A stretch of 64,000 bases of DNA from Candidatus Epulonipiscium sp. (GTDB lineage: Bacteria; Bacillota_A; Clostridia; Lachnospirales; Cellulosilyticaceae). Both the position numbers and the translations under genes were made by a program. Below, in pieces: positions 34,836-44,787 of this stretch. A model generated the notes under the pieces. It ran no database searches. It was given only the letters and a program-made list of their open reading frames with translations, and had not been told where the DNA came from. The DNA lies in the NCBI GenBank assembly GCA_012841565.1, contig DUUM01000251.1:12019-76018 (forward strand), given 5' to 3'. Every line of letters starts with the position of its first letter. The stretch's first letter is position 1.

Positions 34836-37556
34836 CTAATTTTTACGATTTGATTCATTTAAAAAACCACGTAAAATCATATTTAAAATACCACTATTAG
34901 CATAGTACTCCACTTCTATATGGTTATCTAACCTTGCAATAGCATCGAATGTTAAAATGCTTCCATCAGGGCGGGTTGCAGAAATGCTTAGTGTCTTATT
35001 AGGAGAAAGTTGATCTGCAATGCCTAAAATATCAAAATCTTCATTTCCTGTTATTCCTAAAGACTCAGCACTTGCACCATCCATAAACTGAAATGGTAGA
35101 ACCCCCATTCCAATTAGGTTGCTCCTGTGAATTCTCTCATAGCTCTCAGCAATAACGGCCTTAACACCTAAAAGAGTTGTTCCCTTGGCAGCCCAATCCC
35201 TTGAACTTCCAGTGCCATATTCTTTTCCGGCAATAACAATTAAAGGGGTATTAGTTTCTTTGTATTTCATACAAGCATTAAAGATAGACATAATCTCATT
35301 GCTAGGCAAGTGTTTTGTAAAGCCACCTTCAACACCGGGAACCATCCTATTTCGGATTCTGATATTGGCAAAAGTCCCTCTCATCATGACTTCATGGGTT
35401 CCCCTACGGGAGCCGTAAGAATTATAGTGTTCAGGTTTAACGTTTTGAGATGTTAAATAGTTTCCAGCATCAGAAGTTTCTGGAATGCTTCCAGCAGGAG
35501 AGATGTGATCTGTCGTAACAGAGTCACCTAGTAATGCCAATACCTTTGCCTTTGTAATATCATTTATTTTATCTGGTTGCCTTTGCATATGATCAAAGAA
35601 TGTAGGCATTTTAATATAGGTGGAAGATTGTCCCCATTTATAAACTTCTCCTTCAGGTAGAGGAAGGGTGTTCCAAAGCTCGTTTTCATAAGCAACATTA
35701 TCATACTTATGGACATAGATATCAGGCGTTACGAAGGTATCAATTATACTCCTAATCTCATCAGCGTCTGGCCAGATATCCTTTAAATAGATAGGCGCCT
35801 TACTATCGTTGTAAGCAATAGGCTCAGTGGAAAAATCAATGTTCATTGTACCTGCTAGTGCGTAAGCTACAACCAGCGGAGGAGAGGTTAAATAATTCAT
35901 TTTAGTGAGGGCGTGAATGCGACCCTCAAAATTACGATTACCACTTAAAACACCTGCAACTGTCATGTTATTACTTTCAATAGCTTGGGTGATTTCATCT
36001 GACAAAGGACCGCTGTTTCCGATACAGGTGGTGCAGCCATAACCCACTACATTAAAGCCTAGTTTATCTAAGTAGGGAAGAAGGCCCGCTCTTTTTAGGT
36101 ACTCTGTAACAACCAGGGAGCCAGGGGCAAAACTGCTTTTTACATATCTAGGTTTGGTGAGTCCTAATTCCACGGCTTTTTTTGCTAGAAGACCAGCACC
36201 AACCATAACATAGGGGTTGGATGTATTGGTGCAGCTAGTAATAGCGGCGATAACAACAGCGCCTGTATCTAGATTTTCAGTTTTGCCATCTTTATATTTA
36301 ATTTCAACAGTCTCATTTATCTTATTTTCTTCGATTCCATATCCACCCTCACTCACAGGTGCCGCAATGATGTGGGAAAAAGCGTTCTTCATATCTTTTA
36401 GATTAATACGGTCTTGAGGACGCTTAGGACCAGCAAGACTTGGCTCCACTGTGGACAAATCAAGTTCAAGGGTCGTCGTGAAGATAGGTTCCGGGGAATG
36501 ATCAGTTCTAAACATTCCTTGAGCTTGGTAATAGGCTTCAACGAGTGATATTTGCTCTTGGGTTCGGCCGGTAGCCTCAAGATAGTCTAGGGTTTTGTTA
36601 TCAACGGGGAAATAGGCTGCTGTAGCGCCGTATTCAGGACACATGTTAGAAACCGTGGCTCTGTCTTCTACAGTTATATTGCTAACGCCTTCGCCATAGA
36701 ACTCAACAAATTTCCCAACAACACCTTGATTTCTTAAAATATTAGTAACAGTTAGAACAAGGTCTGTTGCTGTGGCCTGCTTTGGAAGTTTACCTGTTAG
36801 TTTGAAGCCAACAACATCGGGTACCAAGAAGTAAAGGGGTTGTCCTAGCATACAGGCTTCAGCTTCAATACCGCCGACGCCCCAACCTAAGACGCCAATA
36901 CCATTAATCATAGTTGTATGAGAATCGGTTCCTACAAGTGTATCTGGAAGGATCAGGTTTTCACCGTGCTCAGATTTTACGGTTGCAACACTAGCTAGGA
37001 ATTCTAAGTTTACTTGATGAACAATCCCAATAGAGGGCGGAAATACACGGAAATTTGAAAAAGAATTCTGTGCCCATTTAAGGAGTTCATATCGCTCGCT
37101 ATTGCGTTCAAACTCTTTTTTTATATTGAAGTTTAATGACTCATCTGTGCCAGAAGAATCTACCATGACAGAGTGATCAATAACAAGGTCTACGGGTACA
37201 ATGGGATTGATTTTACTTGGGTCTCCGCCCATTTCTTCTATTTTAGTTCTCATGGTTGCTAAATCGACCACAACAGGAATCCCAGTGAAATCCTGGAGTA
37301 CAATTCGAGATGGAATAAATGGAATATCGTTCTTTTCTTCTTGGCTTGGCCAGGAAGCGATTCTTTTAATATGCTCAGTGGTTACAAGCTTATTATCGTA
37401 ATTTCTTAAGGCGCCTTCTAAAAGAATCTTAAGCGAATAGGGTAATCTAGAGACATCATTTATGCCCAGTTCAGTAAGGGATGTGATATCGTGATAAACA
37501 TAATCTTTGCCATCTATAGATAGCTTCTTTTTGTTTAGACCAATTGTGCTTTGCAT
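34836..37556 (-). CDS. acnA: Aconitate hydratase (AcnA/IRP type)
   Basis: 906 residues from the ATG at 37556, which has AAGGAGGAAG upstream; the extra 20 codons of the longer frame have no site. The 4Fe-4S ligands lie in ITSCTNTSNP and GCTTCIGNSG; substrate motifs include TDSHTTMINGIGVLGWGVGG and, in the swivelling domain, GKEYGTGSSRDWAAKG. It interconverts citrate and isocitrate in the cytoplasm and feeds 2-oxoglutarate synthesis. It stands alone on the reverse strand, divergent from the araR-like gene, with no citrate synthase or isocitrate dehydrogenase nearby. Complete, normal length. Confidence 0.95.
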   Translation of the reverse strand: MQSTIGLNKKKLSIDGKDYVYHDITSLTELGINDVSRLPYSLKILLEGALRNYDNKLVTTEHIKRIASWPSQEEKNDIPFIPSRIVLQDFTGIPVVVDLATMRTKIEEMGGDPSKINPIVPVDLVIDHSVMVDSSGTDESLNFNIKKEFERNSERYELLKWAQNSFSNFRVFPPSIGIVHQVNLEFLASVATVKSEHGENLILPDTLVGTDSHTTMINGIGVLGWGVGGIEAEACMLGQPLYFLVPDVVGFKLTGKLPKQATATDLVLTVTNILRNQGVVGKFVEFYGEGVSNITVEDRATVSNMCPEYGATAAYFPVDNKTLDYLEATGRTQEQISLVEAYYQAQGMFRTDHSPEPIFTTTLELDLSTVEPSLAGPKRPQDRINLKDMKNAFSHIIAAPVSEGGYGIEENKINETVEIKYKDGKTENLDTGAVVIAAITSCTNTSNPYVMVGAGLLAKKAVELGLTKPRYVKSSFAPGSLVVTEYLKRAGLLPYLDKLGFNVVGYGCTTCIGNSGPLSDEITQAIESNNMTVAGVLSGNRNFEGRIHALTKMNYLTSPPLVVAYALAGTMNIDFSTEPIAYNDSKAPIYLKDIWPDADEIRSIIDTFVTPDIYVHKYDNVAYENELWNTLPLPEGEVYKWGQSSTYIKMPTFFDHMQRQPDKINDITKAKVLALLGDSVTTDHISPAGSIPETSDAGNYLTSQNVKPEHYNSYGSRRGTHEVMMRGTFANIRIRNRMVPGVEGGFTKHLPSNEIMSIFNACMKYKETNTPLIVIAGKEYGTGSSRDWAAKGTTLLGVKAVIAESYERIHRSNLIGMGVLPFQFMDGASAESLGITGNEDFDILGIADQLSPNKTLSISATRPDGSILTFDAIARLDNHIEVEYYANSGILNMILRGFLNESNRKN

Positions 37557-37702
37557 ATACTTCCTCCTTATATGAGTTCGGAAAGTTATTAGTGGGATTA
37601 TTGTTACCAAAGACATGATAGATATTCTCCCTAGTTATAAATAGTATACATAGGTTAAGCATTTTTGACAAATGAAAATGGATGTGCCTGATACCTTTTT
37701 AT

Positions 37703-37741
37703 TTGCTTATTTTATTTTATCGTTGTAAAATGTAATTACAA
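37703..37741 (+). promoter_or_regulatory. araR promoter with candidate AraR operator
   Basis: TTGCTT (37703-37708), 17-bp spacer, TAAAAT (37726-37731). Overlapping it, TTGTAA-N7-TTACAA (37723-37741) contains the palindrome TGTAATTACA. The 12-mer ATGTAATTACAA matches the araB-promoter dyad TTGTTACTACAA at 9 of 12 positions and has the same TGT-N4-ACA spacing as the Bacillus AraR site (TTGT-ACGT-ACAA, from memory). Autoregulation is inferred. Confidence 0.55.
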
Positions 37742-37793
37742 GTTAGATTTTTAAATGAATTTAACAATACAACTTTAAAGGGGTTATTACACC

Positions 37794-38876
37794 ATGCTAG
37801 ATACAAATAAATCAAAGCATATTGCTTTATATGATTGGATAAAAGAAAGAATTGAAAATAAGACTTTTGAAAATGGTGAAAAACTTATAAGTGAAAATAC
37901 CCTATGTGAAAAATTTGGTATTAGCCGCCAAACGGTTCGTCATGCCATTGGAAGATTAGAACAAGAAAGGTTAGTAGAAAGACGAAGAGGCAGTGGAACA
38001 TACATCAAATCTGAAGGCCTGATAGAAAAGAAAAAGACAATGACCATAGGGGTTATGACAACTTATTTAGATGATTATATATTTCCATCTATTATTAATG
38101 GGATTGAAGAAGGATTAACTAAAAACGGCTATTCTATATCCTTAGGTCTTACTAGAAATAGAGTTGAAAATGAGAGAAATCTTCTCAATTCGCTTTTAGA
38201 AAAAGGAATTGATGGCCTGATTGTGGAAGGGACCAAAAGTGCCTTGCCCAACCCTAATTTAGGGATTTATAAAGAATTTTATAAGCAAGGTATACCTGTT
38301 CTCTTTATTAACGGATACTACAAGGAGTTAGCTCCTAATTATGTAGTTGTAGATGATGTGTTGGGCGGGAAAATAGCGGTGGACTATTTAATCAGCTCGG
38401 GGCACAAAAAAATAACGGGCATTTTCAAATATGATGATATACAAGGGCATAAACGATACAAAGGTTTTCAAGAAAGCATTTATAAAGCAGGTATCACCAT
38501 TAATGAGGATGATTTAATGTGGTTTTCTACAGATGATAGTAAGATGTTTGATCAAAGATACCAAGCAGAAATTTTAGAAAAATTAAAAGATGTTACAGGT
38601 GTAGTTTGTTATAACGATGATATAGCCGTTAAGTTAATTAAATTGCTTGAGGCTAGTTCTATTCGTGTGCCAGAAGATATTTCCATTATTAGTTTTGATG
38701 ATTCTAATTTAGCCACCATGTCTCATATAGGAATAACCACAGTTGCTCACCCAGGTAAGGTATTAGGCGAAATGGCCACAAAAGAATTACTAAAAATAAT
38801 TGAAAAAAACCAGTATAAAAGTGAGAAAGTAATAAAGCCAAAACTAATTATTAGAGAATCAATAAAAAACATCTAA
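37794..38876 (+). CDS. araR: AraR-type transcriptional repressor (GntR DNA-binding, LacI ligand domain)
   Basis: 360 residues. The N-terminal GntR winged helix (about 8-75) has ENTLCEKFGISRQTVRHAIG and GSGTYIKSEG. A LacI-type periplasmic-binding-fold domain follows (about 82-355: TIGVMTTYLDDYIFPSIING, DGLIVEG, YVVVDDVLGG, ISIISFDDSNLA). This fusion is the hallmark of AraR, which binds L-arabinose and releases ara promoters. It lies directly upstream of araBAD in the same orientation. Candidate operators overlap its own promoter and the araB start region. Confidence 0.92.
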   Translation: MLDTNKSKHIALYDWIKERIENKTFENGEKLISENTLCEKFGISRQTVRHAIGRLEQERLVERRRGSGTYIKSEGLIEKKKTMTIGVMTTYLDDYIFPSIINGIEEGLTKNGYSISLGLTRNRVENERNLLNSLLEKGIDGLIVEGTKSALPNPNLGIYKEFYKQGIPVLFINGYYKELAPNYVVVDDVLGGKIAVDYLISSGHKKITGIFKYDDIQGHKRYKGFQESIYKAGITINEDDLMWFSTDDSKMFDQRYQAEILEKLKDVTGVVCYNDDIAVKLIKLLEASSIRVPEDISIISFDDSNLATMSHIGITTVAHPGKVLGEMATKELLKIIEKNQYKSEKVIKPKLIIRESIKNI

Positions 38877-38926
38877 TAAACTTATAAAAACCTTGCAATA
38901 TTAGCAAATGTGATGTAATATTTAAT

Positions 38927-38949
38927 TATAATAAGTTGTTACTACAACT
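38927..38949 (+). promoter_or_regulatory. araBAD -10 box and candidate AraR operator
   Basis: TATAAT (38927-38932) is followed at once by AGTTGT-TACT-ACAACT (38934-38949), a 6-bp-arm dyad over the expected transcription start. No convincing -35 is seen 16-18 bp upstream; TTGC-N7-GCAA (38893-38907) is another dyad further up. The position fits blockage by AraR. Confidence 0.6.
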
Positions 38950-38963
38950 AGGAGGGATTTAAT

Positions 38964-40628
38964 ATGAACAAGTATACAATTGGTGTGGATTTTGGCACGT
39001 TATCAGGTCGAGCAGTGTTAGTTGATGTTACAACAGGGGAAGAATTATCATCTAGTGAGTATGTCTACCCTCATGCTGTTATGGATGAGAAGCTACCTTC
39101 TGGTAAAGAATTGGGGACGGATTGGGCGCTCGAGCATCCACAAGATTATCTTGATGTTCTTGGGAATACAATTCCGAAAGTATTAAAAGAGACAGGTGTT
39201 AAAGCGGAAGATGTAATAGGCATTGGAATTGACTTTACAGCCTGTACAGTTCTACCTGTAAAGGCCGATGGGACGCCACTTTGTTTTTTAGATGAATTCA
39301 AAGACAATCCACACGCATACGTAAAGCTGTGGAAACATCATGCGGCGCAAGATAAGGCAAATAAGTTAAACGAAATAGCAGAAAAACGTGGTGAAAAATG
39401 GCTTTCTAGATATGGCGGGAAGATTTCATCTGAGTGGGCTTTTCCAAAACTTTGGCAAATATTAGATGAGGCTCCAGAGGTTTATAATGCAATGGATCGT
39501 TTTATTGAAGCGACTGACTGGATTGTATGGCAGTTAACAGGGATAGAAACAAGAAATGCTTGTACTGCTGGTTATAAAGCTATTTGGCACAAACAAGATG
39601 GGTACCCATCTAAAGAGTTTTTTAAGGCACTAGACCCTCGTCTTGAAAATGTTGTAGATGAAAAGTTATCACGTGAGATTATACCTTTAGGTGAAAAAGC
39701 AGGAGAAATTACAGAAGCAGCTGCAAAACTTACAGGATTAGCAGTTGGAACAGCAGTTGCCGTTGGTAATGTAGATGCTCATGTTTGTGTACCTGCTGTT
39801 AAAATAGATGGACCAGGGAAAATGCTTGCGATTATAGGAACATCTACTTGCCATATGGTAATGGGTGAAGAAGAAAAAGAAGCTCCGGGTATGTGTGGTG
39901 TTGTAGAAGATGGGATTTTACCAGGATTTTTTGGTTATGAAGCAGGGCAATCTTGTGTAGGAGATCATTTTGCTTGGTTTGTTGAGAACTGTTTGCCAGC
40001 CTCTTATGAGGAAGCTGCAAAGGCAGAAGGCATGAAAATTCATGACTACTTAACCAAGAAAGCTCAGGAACTCAAAGTTGGGGAGAGCGGACTTGTTGCT
40101 TTAGATTGGTGGAATGGTAATCGATCAGTTTTAGTAGATGTTGATTTAACAGGTATGATGCTTGGTATGAGTTTGCTCACAAAGCCAGAAGAGATTTACC
40201 GTGCCCTTATAGAGGCTACAGCTTATGGCACTAGAGTAATTATTGAGACATTCTGTGAAAATGGTGTTCCAATTAATGAGTTCTATGCTTCCGGTGGTAT
40301 CTCACAAAAGAATCCTATGGCTATGCAAATTTATGCAGATGTTATTAATATGCCTGTGTACATTGCAGGAAGTGAACAAGGACCAGCACTGGGCTCAGCT
40401 ATATTTGGATCAGTTGCAGCAGGTAAAGCAAAAGGTGGACATGATAGTGTCGCAGAGGCTGCAGCTATTATGGGGAAATTAGATGAGAGAGTTTACACAC
40501 CAATTCCAGAAAATGTTGCCGTTTATGATAAATTGTTTGCAGAATACCTCAAGCTACACGACTATTTTGGACGTGGGGACAATGATGTTATGAAACGTTT
40601 AAAAGAAATTAAAAAAAGTGTTGAATAA
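38964..40628 (+). CDS. araB: L-ribulokinase
   Basis: 554 residues of the FGGY carbohydrate kinase superfamily. The N-terminal phosphate loop reads [45 protein letters not shown] and the C-terminal [20 protein letters not shown] complete the two-lobed kinase. Length and the SAGG-like region match bacterial AraB rather than xylulokinase. It phosphorylates L-ribulose to L-ribulose-5-phosphate. AGGAGGG precedes the ATG. araA starts 16 bp after its stop, in one operon. Confidence 0.95.
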   Translation: MNKYTIGVDFGTLSGRAVLVDVTTGEELSSSEYVYPHAVMDEKLPSGKELGTDWALEHPQDYLDVLGNTIPKVLKETGVKAEDVIGIGIDFTACTVLPVKADGTPLCFLDEFKDNPHAYVKLWKHHAAQDKANKLNEIAEKRGEKWLSRYGGKISSEWAFPKLWQILDEAPEVYNAMDRFIEATDWIVWQLTGIETRNACTAGYKAIWHKQDGYPSKEFFKALDPRLENVVDEKLSREIIPLGEKAGEITEAAAKLTGLAVGTAVAVGNVDAHVCVPAVKIDGPGKMLAIIGTSTCHMVMGEEEKEAPGMCGVVEDGILPGFFGYEAGQSCVGDHFAWFVENCLPASYEEAAKAEGMKIHDYLTKKAQELKVGESGLVALDWWNGNRSVLVDVDLTGMMLGMSLLTKPEEIYRALIEATAYGTRVIIETFCENGVPINEFYASGGISQKNPMAMQIYADVINMPVYIAGSEQGPALGSAIFGSVAAGKAKGGHDSVAEAAAIMGKLDERVYTPIPENVAVYDKLFAEYLKLHDYFGRGDNDVMKRLKEIKKSVE

Positions 40629-40644
40629 AAAAGGAGGAATTATA

Positions 40645-42141
40645 ATGAGTGGTTTAAAAGCGAAAGACTTAAAAAACTATGAATTTTGGTTTATAACAGG
40701 TAGTCAGGACCTTTATGGTGACGATGTTATCAGACAGGTAGCAGAACATTCAAAAATAATGGTTGATGGATTTGATGGTTCAAAAAACATACCAGGAAAA
40801 GTTGTGTTTAAAGGCGTTGTTAAAACACCGTCTGAAATCACAGATATTATGGAAGCAGCAAACTTTGATAAAAAATGTGCCGGTGTTATGACATGGATGC
40901 ATACTTTTTCACCATCTAAAATGTGGATTGCAGGATTATCAAGATTAAACAAGCCTTATCTTCATTTGAATACACAATTTAACAAAGAGATTCCGTGGGA
41001 CGAGATTGATATGGACTTTATGAACTTAAATCAATCGGCTCATGGGGATAGAGAACACGGATTTATTGGTGCAAGACTTAGATTGCCAAGAAAAATTGTT
41101 GTAGGATACTGGGAAGACCAAAAGGTTCAGGAGAAAATTGGTAATTGGATGCGCTCAGCCATTGGTGTCAGTGAATCACGTTCTCTTAAAGTTGCCCGTT
41201 TTGGTGATAATATGAGAGAAGTTGCTGTAACAGAAGGCGATAAAGTTGAAGCACAAATCAAATTTGGTTGGTCTGTTAACTATCACCCAGTAGGGGATTT
41301 AGTTGCTTATGTAGACGCTGTAACAGAAAAAGAAATTGATGACCAAATGGAATTATATAGTAATAAATATGAGATAAAAACAGAAAACATGGATGCTGTT
41401 AGATACCAAGCCCGTTTAGAAGTTGGAATGACTAAATTCTTAGAAGAAGGGGATTTTGGCGCATTTATAACAACATTCCAGGACCTCTATGGTCTAAAAC
41501 AATTACCAGGATTAGCGGTTCAACGTTTAATGGAAGAAGGCTATGGTTTTGCCGGAGAAGGTGACTGGAAAACAGCAGCTATTACAAGGATTATGAAAAT
41601 AATGTCAATGGGCTTAGAGGGTGGAACATCCTTTATGGAGGATTACACCTATCATATGGCAGAGGGCAGAGAATTAGTGCTTGGCGCTCATATGTTAGAA
41701 GTATGCCCATCTATTGCATCAACTAAACCAACCATTGAAGTTCATAATTTAGGTATTGGAGGCAAAGAAGCACCGGCACGTATGGTATTTGATGGTAGCG
41801 CAGGAGATGCTATTTTGGTTTCACTTATTGATATGGGAGGACGCATGCGTATGATCGTTAACGATGTTGCTGCAGTTAAACCTCTTAAGAGCATGCCAAA
41901 GTTACCAGTAGCTGGGGTTATGTGGGAACCTATGCCAAACCTTCAAACATCAGCAGAAGCATGGATTTTAGCAGGAGGGGCTCACCACTCTGTTATGAGT
42001 TATACCTTAACAGCTGATCATATGCGTGATTTTGCAGAAATGTTAAAAATTGAATTTGTTCATATTCATAAAAATACAAATGTGATAGAGCTTAAAAAAG
42101 AATTAATGTGGAATGATATTCAGTGGAAACTAAGCAACTAA
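40645..42141 (+). CDS. araA: L-arabinose isomerase
   Basis: 498 residues from the ATG at 40645, placed 7 bp after AAGGAGGAAT; the in-frame start 27 bp upstream lies inside araB and has no site. Motifs: FWFITGSQDLYGDDV at the N-terminus, CAGVMTWMHTFSPSKMWI, THFN-like LHLNTQFNKEIPW and the metal/active-site Glu and His residues in GDGLK-like regions through HHSVMSYTLTADHMRDFAEM. It converts L-arabinose to L-ribulose with a divalent metal. Second gene of araBAD. Confidence 0.96.
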   Translation: MSGLKAKDLKNYEFWFITGSQDLYGDDVIRQVAEHSKIMVDGFDGSKNIPGKVVFKGVVKTPSEITDIMEAANFDKKCAGVMTWMHTFSPSKMWIAGLSRLNKPYLHLNTQFNKEIPWDEIDMDFMNLNQSAHGDREHGFIGARLRLPRKIVVGYWEDQKVQEKIGNWMRSAIGVSESRSLKVARFGDNMREVAVTEGDKVEAQIKFGWSVNYHPVGDLVAYVDAVTEKEIDDQMELYSNKYEIKTENMDAVRYQARLEVGMTKFLEEGDFGAFITTFQDLYGLKQLPGLAVQRLMEEGYGFAGEGDWKTAAITRIMKIMSMGLEGGTSFMEDYTYHMAEGRELVLGAHMLEVCPSIASTKPTIEVHNLGIGGKEAPARMVFDGSAGDAILVSLIDMGGRMRMIVNDVAAVKPLKSMPKLPVAGVMWEPMPNLQTSAEAWILAGGAHHSVMSYTLTADHMRDFAEMLKIEFVHIHKNTNVIELKKELMWNDIQWKLSN

Positions 42142-42171
42142 AGTAGTGAGATTTTTAAGGAGAGTTTAACT

Positions 42172-42873
42172 ATGCTAGAAGCACTTAAAAAAGAAGTTTA
42201 CGATGCAAATATGGCACTTCCTAGGTATGGGCTAATAACCTTTACCTGGGGGAATGTGTCAGGAATAGATAGAGAAAAAGGGCTTATTGTCATTAAACCA
42301 TCAGGTGTACCCTATGAGGAATTAACAGTAGAGGATATGGTGGTATTAGATTTGGATGGGAATAAAGTTGAGGGAGCTCTAAACCCTTCTTCTGATACGG
42401 ATACCCATTTAGAACTCTATAGAAACTTTCTAGATATTGATGGGATTGTTCATACCCACTCTAGGTGGGCAACTATTTGGTCCCAATCTGGAAGAGGAAT
42501 TCCTGCATATGGCACAACCCATGCGGATTACTTTTACGGTGAGATTCCATGTACAAGACAGATGTGTCAACAAGAGATTGAAGGAGAGTATGAATTAGAA
42601 ACGGGGAAAGTAATTGTGGAAGGATTTAAAGGAATAAATCCTAACTTTATTCCAGCTGTTTTGGTTTATTCTCATGGCCCTTTTACTTGGGGGAAAGATG
42701 CTAACGAGGCTGTTCATAATGCTGTGGTATTAGAAGAAGTGGCTATGATGGCGTGGCACACCGAAAACCTTCCAGGCACTGTAAAGACGCCTATGGACCA
42801 AGGTTTATTAGATAAGCACTTCTTAAGAAAACATGGTGACAATGCGTATTATGGTCAAGAAAAAATAAAATAG
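42172..42873 (+). CDS. araD: L-ribulose-5-phosphate 4-epimerase
   Basis: 233 residues, class II aldolase fold. [15 protein letters not shown] binds phosphate, [11 protein letters not shown] follows, zinc ligands lie in [11 protein letters not shown] and later in the YSHGPFTWG region, and the C-terminal VAMMAWHTE is typical. It makes D-xylulose-5-phosphate, the entry to the pentose phosphate pathway, and completes the AraB-A-D route. AAGGAGAG precedes the ATG; the gene is 30 bp after araA. Confidence 0.95.
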   Translation: MLEALKKEVYDANMALPRYGLITFTWGNVSGIDREKGLIVIKPSGVPYEELTVEDMVVLDLDGNKVEGALNPSSDTDTHLELYRNFLDIDGIVHTHSRWATIWSQSGRGIPAYGTTHADYFYGEIPCTRQMCQQEIEGEYELETGKVIVEGFKGINPNFIPAVLVYSHGPFTWGKDANEAVHNAVVLEEVAMMAWHTENLPGTVKTPMDQGLLDKHFLRKHGDNAYYGQEKIK

Positions 42874-42883
42874 CTATGGATCA

Positions 42884-42942
42884 AGAAAAAAGAGATGTGT
42901 CTAGAAAATATCGCAAGATTTTAACTAGCCAGCTCTTTTTTT
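42884..42942 (+). terminator. Probable terminator after araD
   Basis: AAAAAAGAG pairs with CTCTTTTTTT, with inner CTAG/CTAG pairing and an imperfect long loop. Moderately convincing; it separates araBAD from the chemoreceptor. Confidence 0.5.
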
Positions 42943-42998
42943 CAACATATAAAAGGAATTTAAACTTAAAAGGTGTTTTATATTAGGGGGCGGGTAGT

Positions 42999-44741
42999 GT
43001 GAAATATTTAAGAAATTGTAAAGTTGCTACAAAGCTGTGGTTATTAGTATCACCAGTGATTGTGTTAACTGCATTTTTTATTTTACAAATTAATTATCAA
43101 TCTAATAAAATTAGTAATATTACTAAAAAAACATACTATGATGAGGTTTATGTCAATACACGTTTAATTTTAAATGCAGAAAGATCATTTTACCAAGCGA
43201 CACTTGCAGAAAGGTCCTTAGTATTGTCAGGCCATACTTTAGAGAGTGAAGAAAAAACAGCTTTATTAAAGGAATATAATTTTAAAAAGGATAAAGTTGT
43301 AGAAGAAGTGAATAAAGCTATTAGCAACTTAGAGGGAAATCCTAACTATTATGATTTTAAATTTTCAGGGCCACAGTATACGATTCATGAATTAAATAAT
43401 GTTTTTCAATCAAATTTTAAAGATTGGGAAAGTGCCTATAATCCTGAAACGGGAGAGGGAGATTCGAAATCTAAAGAAGAGGCATTTAAAGATGCCATTA
43501 GTTACTTGAATTATATGACAAACATTTTAGATGAATATAGTGTATACATACAAGAAGATATACAACAATCGGTTGTTAATACGGTCATGCAAAGTACGAT
43601 TATTGTGATTGTTTTGGTTTTGCTAATCGCAGTATTAGCCATGTTTATCATTAAATATTTAAGGAATAATATCTTACAACTAACAGATGACATGAATGAT
43701 CTAGCCAAAAACAATTTATCATTTGAACCACATCTGATTAATAGCAATGATGAATTAGGTGTTTTGTCTCAATCTGTCTCTATTTTAATATACGCACTAA
43801 GGGAAATAGTGGGGCAGTTAAACCGCTTAACAGATAGTTTAGCTGACTCATCTTATACAATGATTAATCATTCAACAGGTGTTTCTACATCCATGGATGA
43901 GGTTGCTAAAATTATAAGTGAAATTGCAAAAGGGGCCTCACAACAAGCGGTGGACTCCAATCAACTAATGAAAGAGATTGGTATTTTAAAAGATGCTGTA
44001 AACAAAGGAACATCAAGCTCAAGTGAATTATCAAAAGCTAGTTTGCAGATAGAAGCGGCAACAGAGGATGGTCTAAGGAGTGTCAATCAACTTGAAGAAA
44101 TTACTTTAAAGAACGAAGATTCCTTTCAATCTATCTTTAATAGTATTAATATAACCCATATAAATGCCAATAAAATTGGTGATGCTAGTAAATTAATTTC
44201 CCAAATAGCTCAAAAAACAAAACTTTTATCATTAAATGCCACAATAGAAGCAGCTCGTGCAGGGGAAGCAGGTAGAGGGTTTGCTGTTGTTGCATCGGAG
44301 ATTCATAAGCTGTCAGAGGAATCGGGAGAGTCTGTAGGGATGATTCACAGCATACTAAGTGATCTTATGAATGATATTAAAAATATCAATGAAGAAAGTA
44401 ATGTTGTTAAGGATGCTGTTAGCATTCAAACGGCAAGTGTAAATGATACAAAAGATAAGTATCTTATAATAGTTGAGACTTTGAAAAAGATGAATCTAGA
44501 AATAACAGCTTTAAATTTACTGATGAAAGATATCGATGAGAGTCACGTTATTATTGCTGATGTGGGGTTAGGATTGTCGAATATTTCCCAAGAGTATGCC
44601 GCCAGTACGCAAGAGACATCTGCTACAACAGATCAGGTAGTAGAAGTGATGGTAAGTATTAACCATATAGGTGAAAATTTAGATGCTTTTGTCGTTGAAC
44701 TGAGAGATTTAATTAATCAATTTGACTTACCTGCAGAATAA
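42999..44741 (+). CDS. Methyl-accepting chemotaxis protein
   Basis: 580 residues. Start is GTG after GGGGGCGGG. Helix one (about 14-29), a four-helix-bundle-type extracellular sensor (30-195), helix two (about 197-220), HAMP (221-275) and a signalling domain with [20 protein letters not shown] and [15 protein letters not shown], the CheA/CheW contact tip. The embedding between araD and the YesMN-like system suggests that it guides movement toward arabinose or arabinosides, either directly or through the sugar-binding lipoprotein at 48045. Unlike the chemoreceptor at 31133 it is intact. Confidence 0.9.
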   Translation: MKYLRNCKVATKLWLLVSPVIVLTAFFILQINYQSNKISNITKKTYYDEVYVNTRLILNAERSFYQATLAERSLVLSGHTLESEEKTALLKEYNFKKDKVVEEVNKAISNLEGNPNYYDFKFSGPQYTIHELNNVFQSNFKDWESAYNPETGEGDSKSKEEAFKDAISYLNYMTNILDEYSVYIQEDIQQSVVNTVMQSTIIVIVLVLLIAVLAMFIIKYLRNNILQLTDDMNDLAKNNLSFEPHLINSNDELGVLSQSVSILIYALREIVGQLNRLTDSLADSSYTMINHSTGVSTSMDEVAKIISEIAKGASQQAVDSNQLMKEIGILKDAVNKGTSSSSELSKASLQIEAATEDGLRSVNQLEEITLKNEDSFQSIFNSINITHINANKIGDASKLISQIAQKTKLLSLNATIEAARAGEAGRGFAVVASEIHKLSEESGESVGMIHSILSDLMNDIKNINEESNVVKDAVSIQTASVNDTKDKYLIIVETLKKMNLEITALNLLMKDIDESHVIIADVGLGLSNISQEYAASTQETSATTDQVVEVMVSINHIGENLDAFVVELRDLINQFDLPAE

Positions 44742-44787
44742 CATAAAGAGTTTATATTTTCTTTAATTTGGAATAAAGGAGGAGAAT

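Noticed and set aside
35185..37401. Forward-strand frames within the aconitase gene
   Set aside because: Antisense shadows of conserved aconitase motifs; no start signals.
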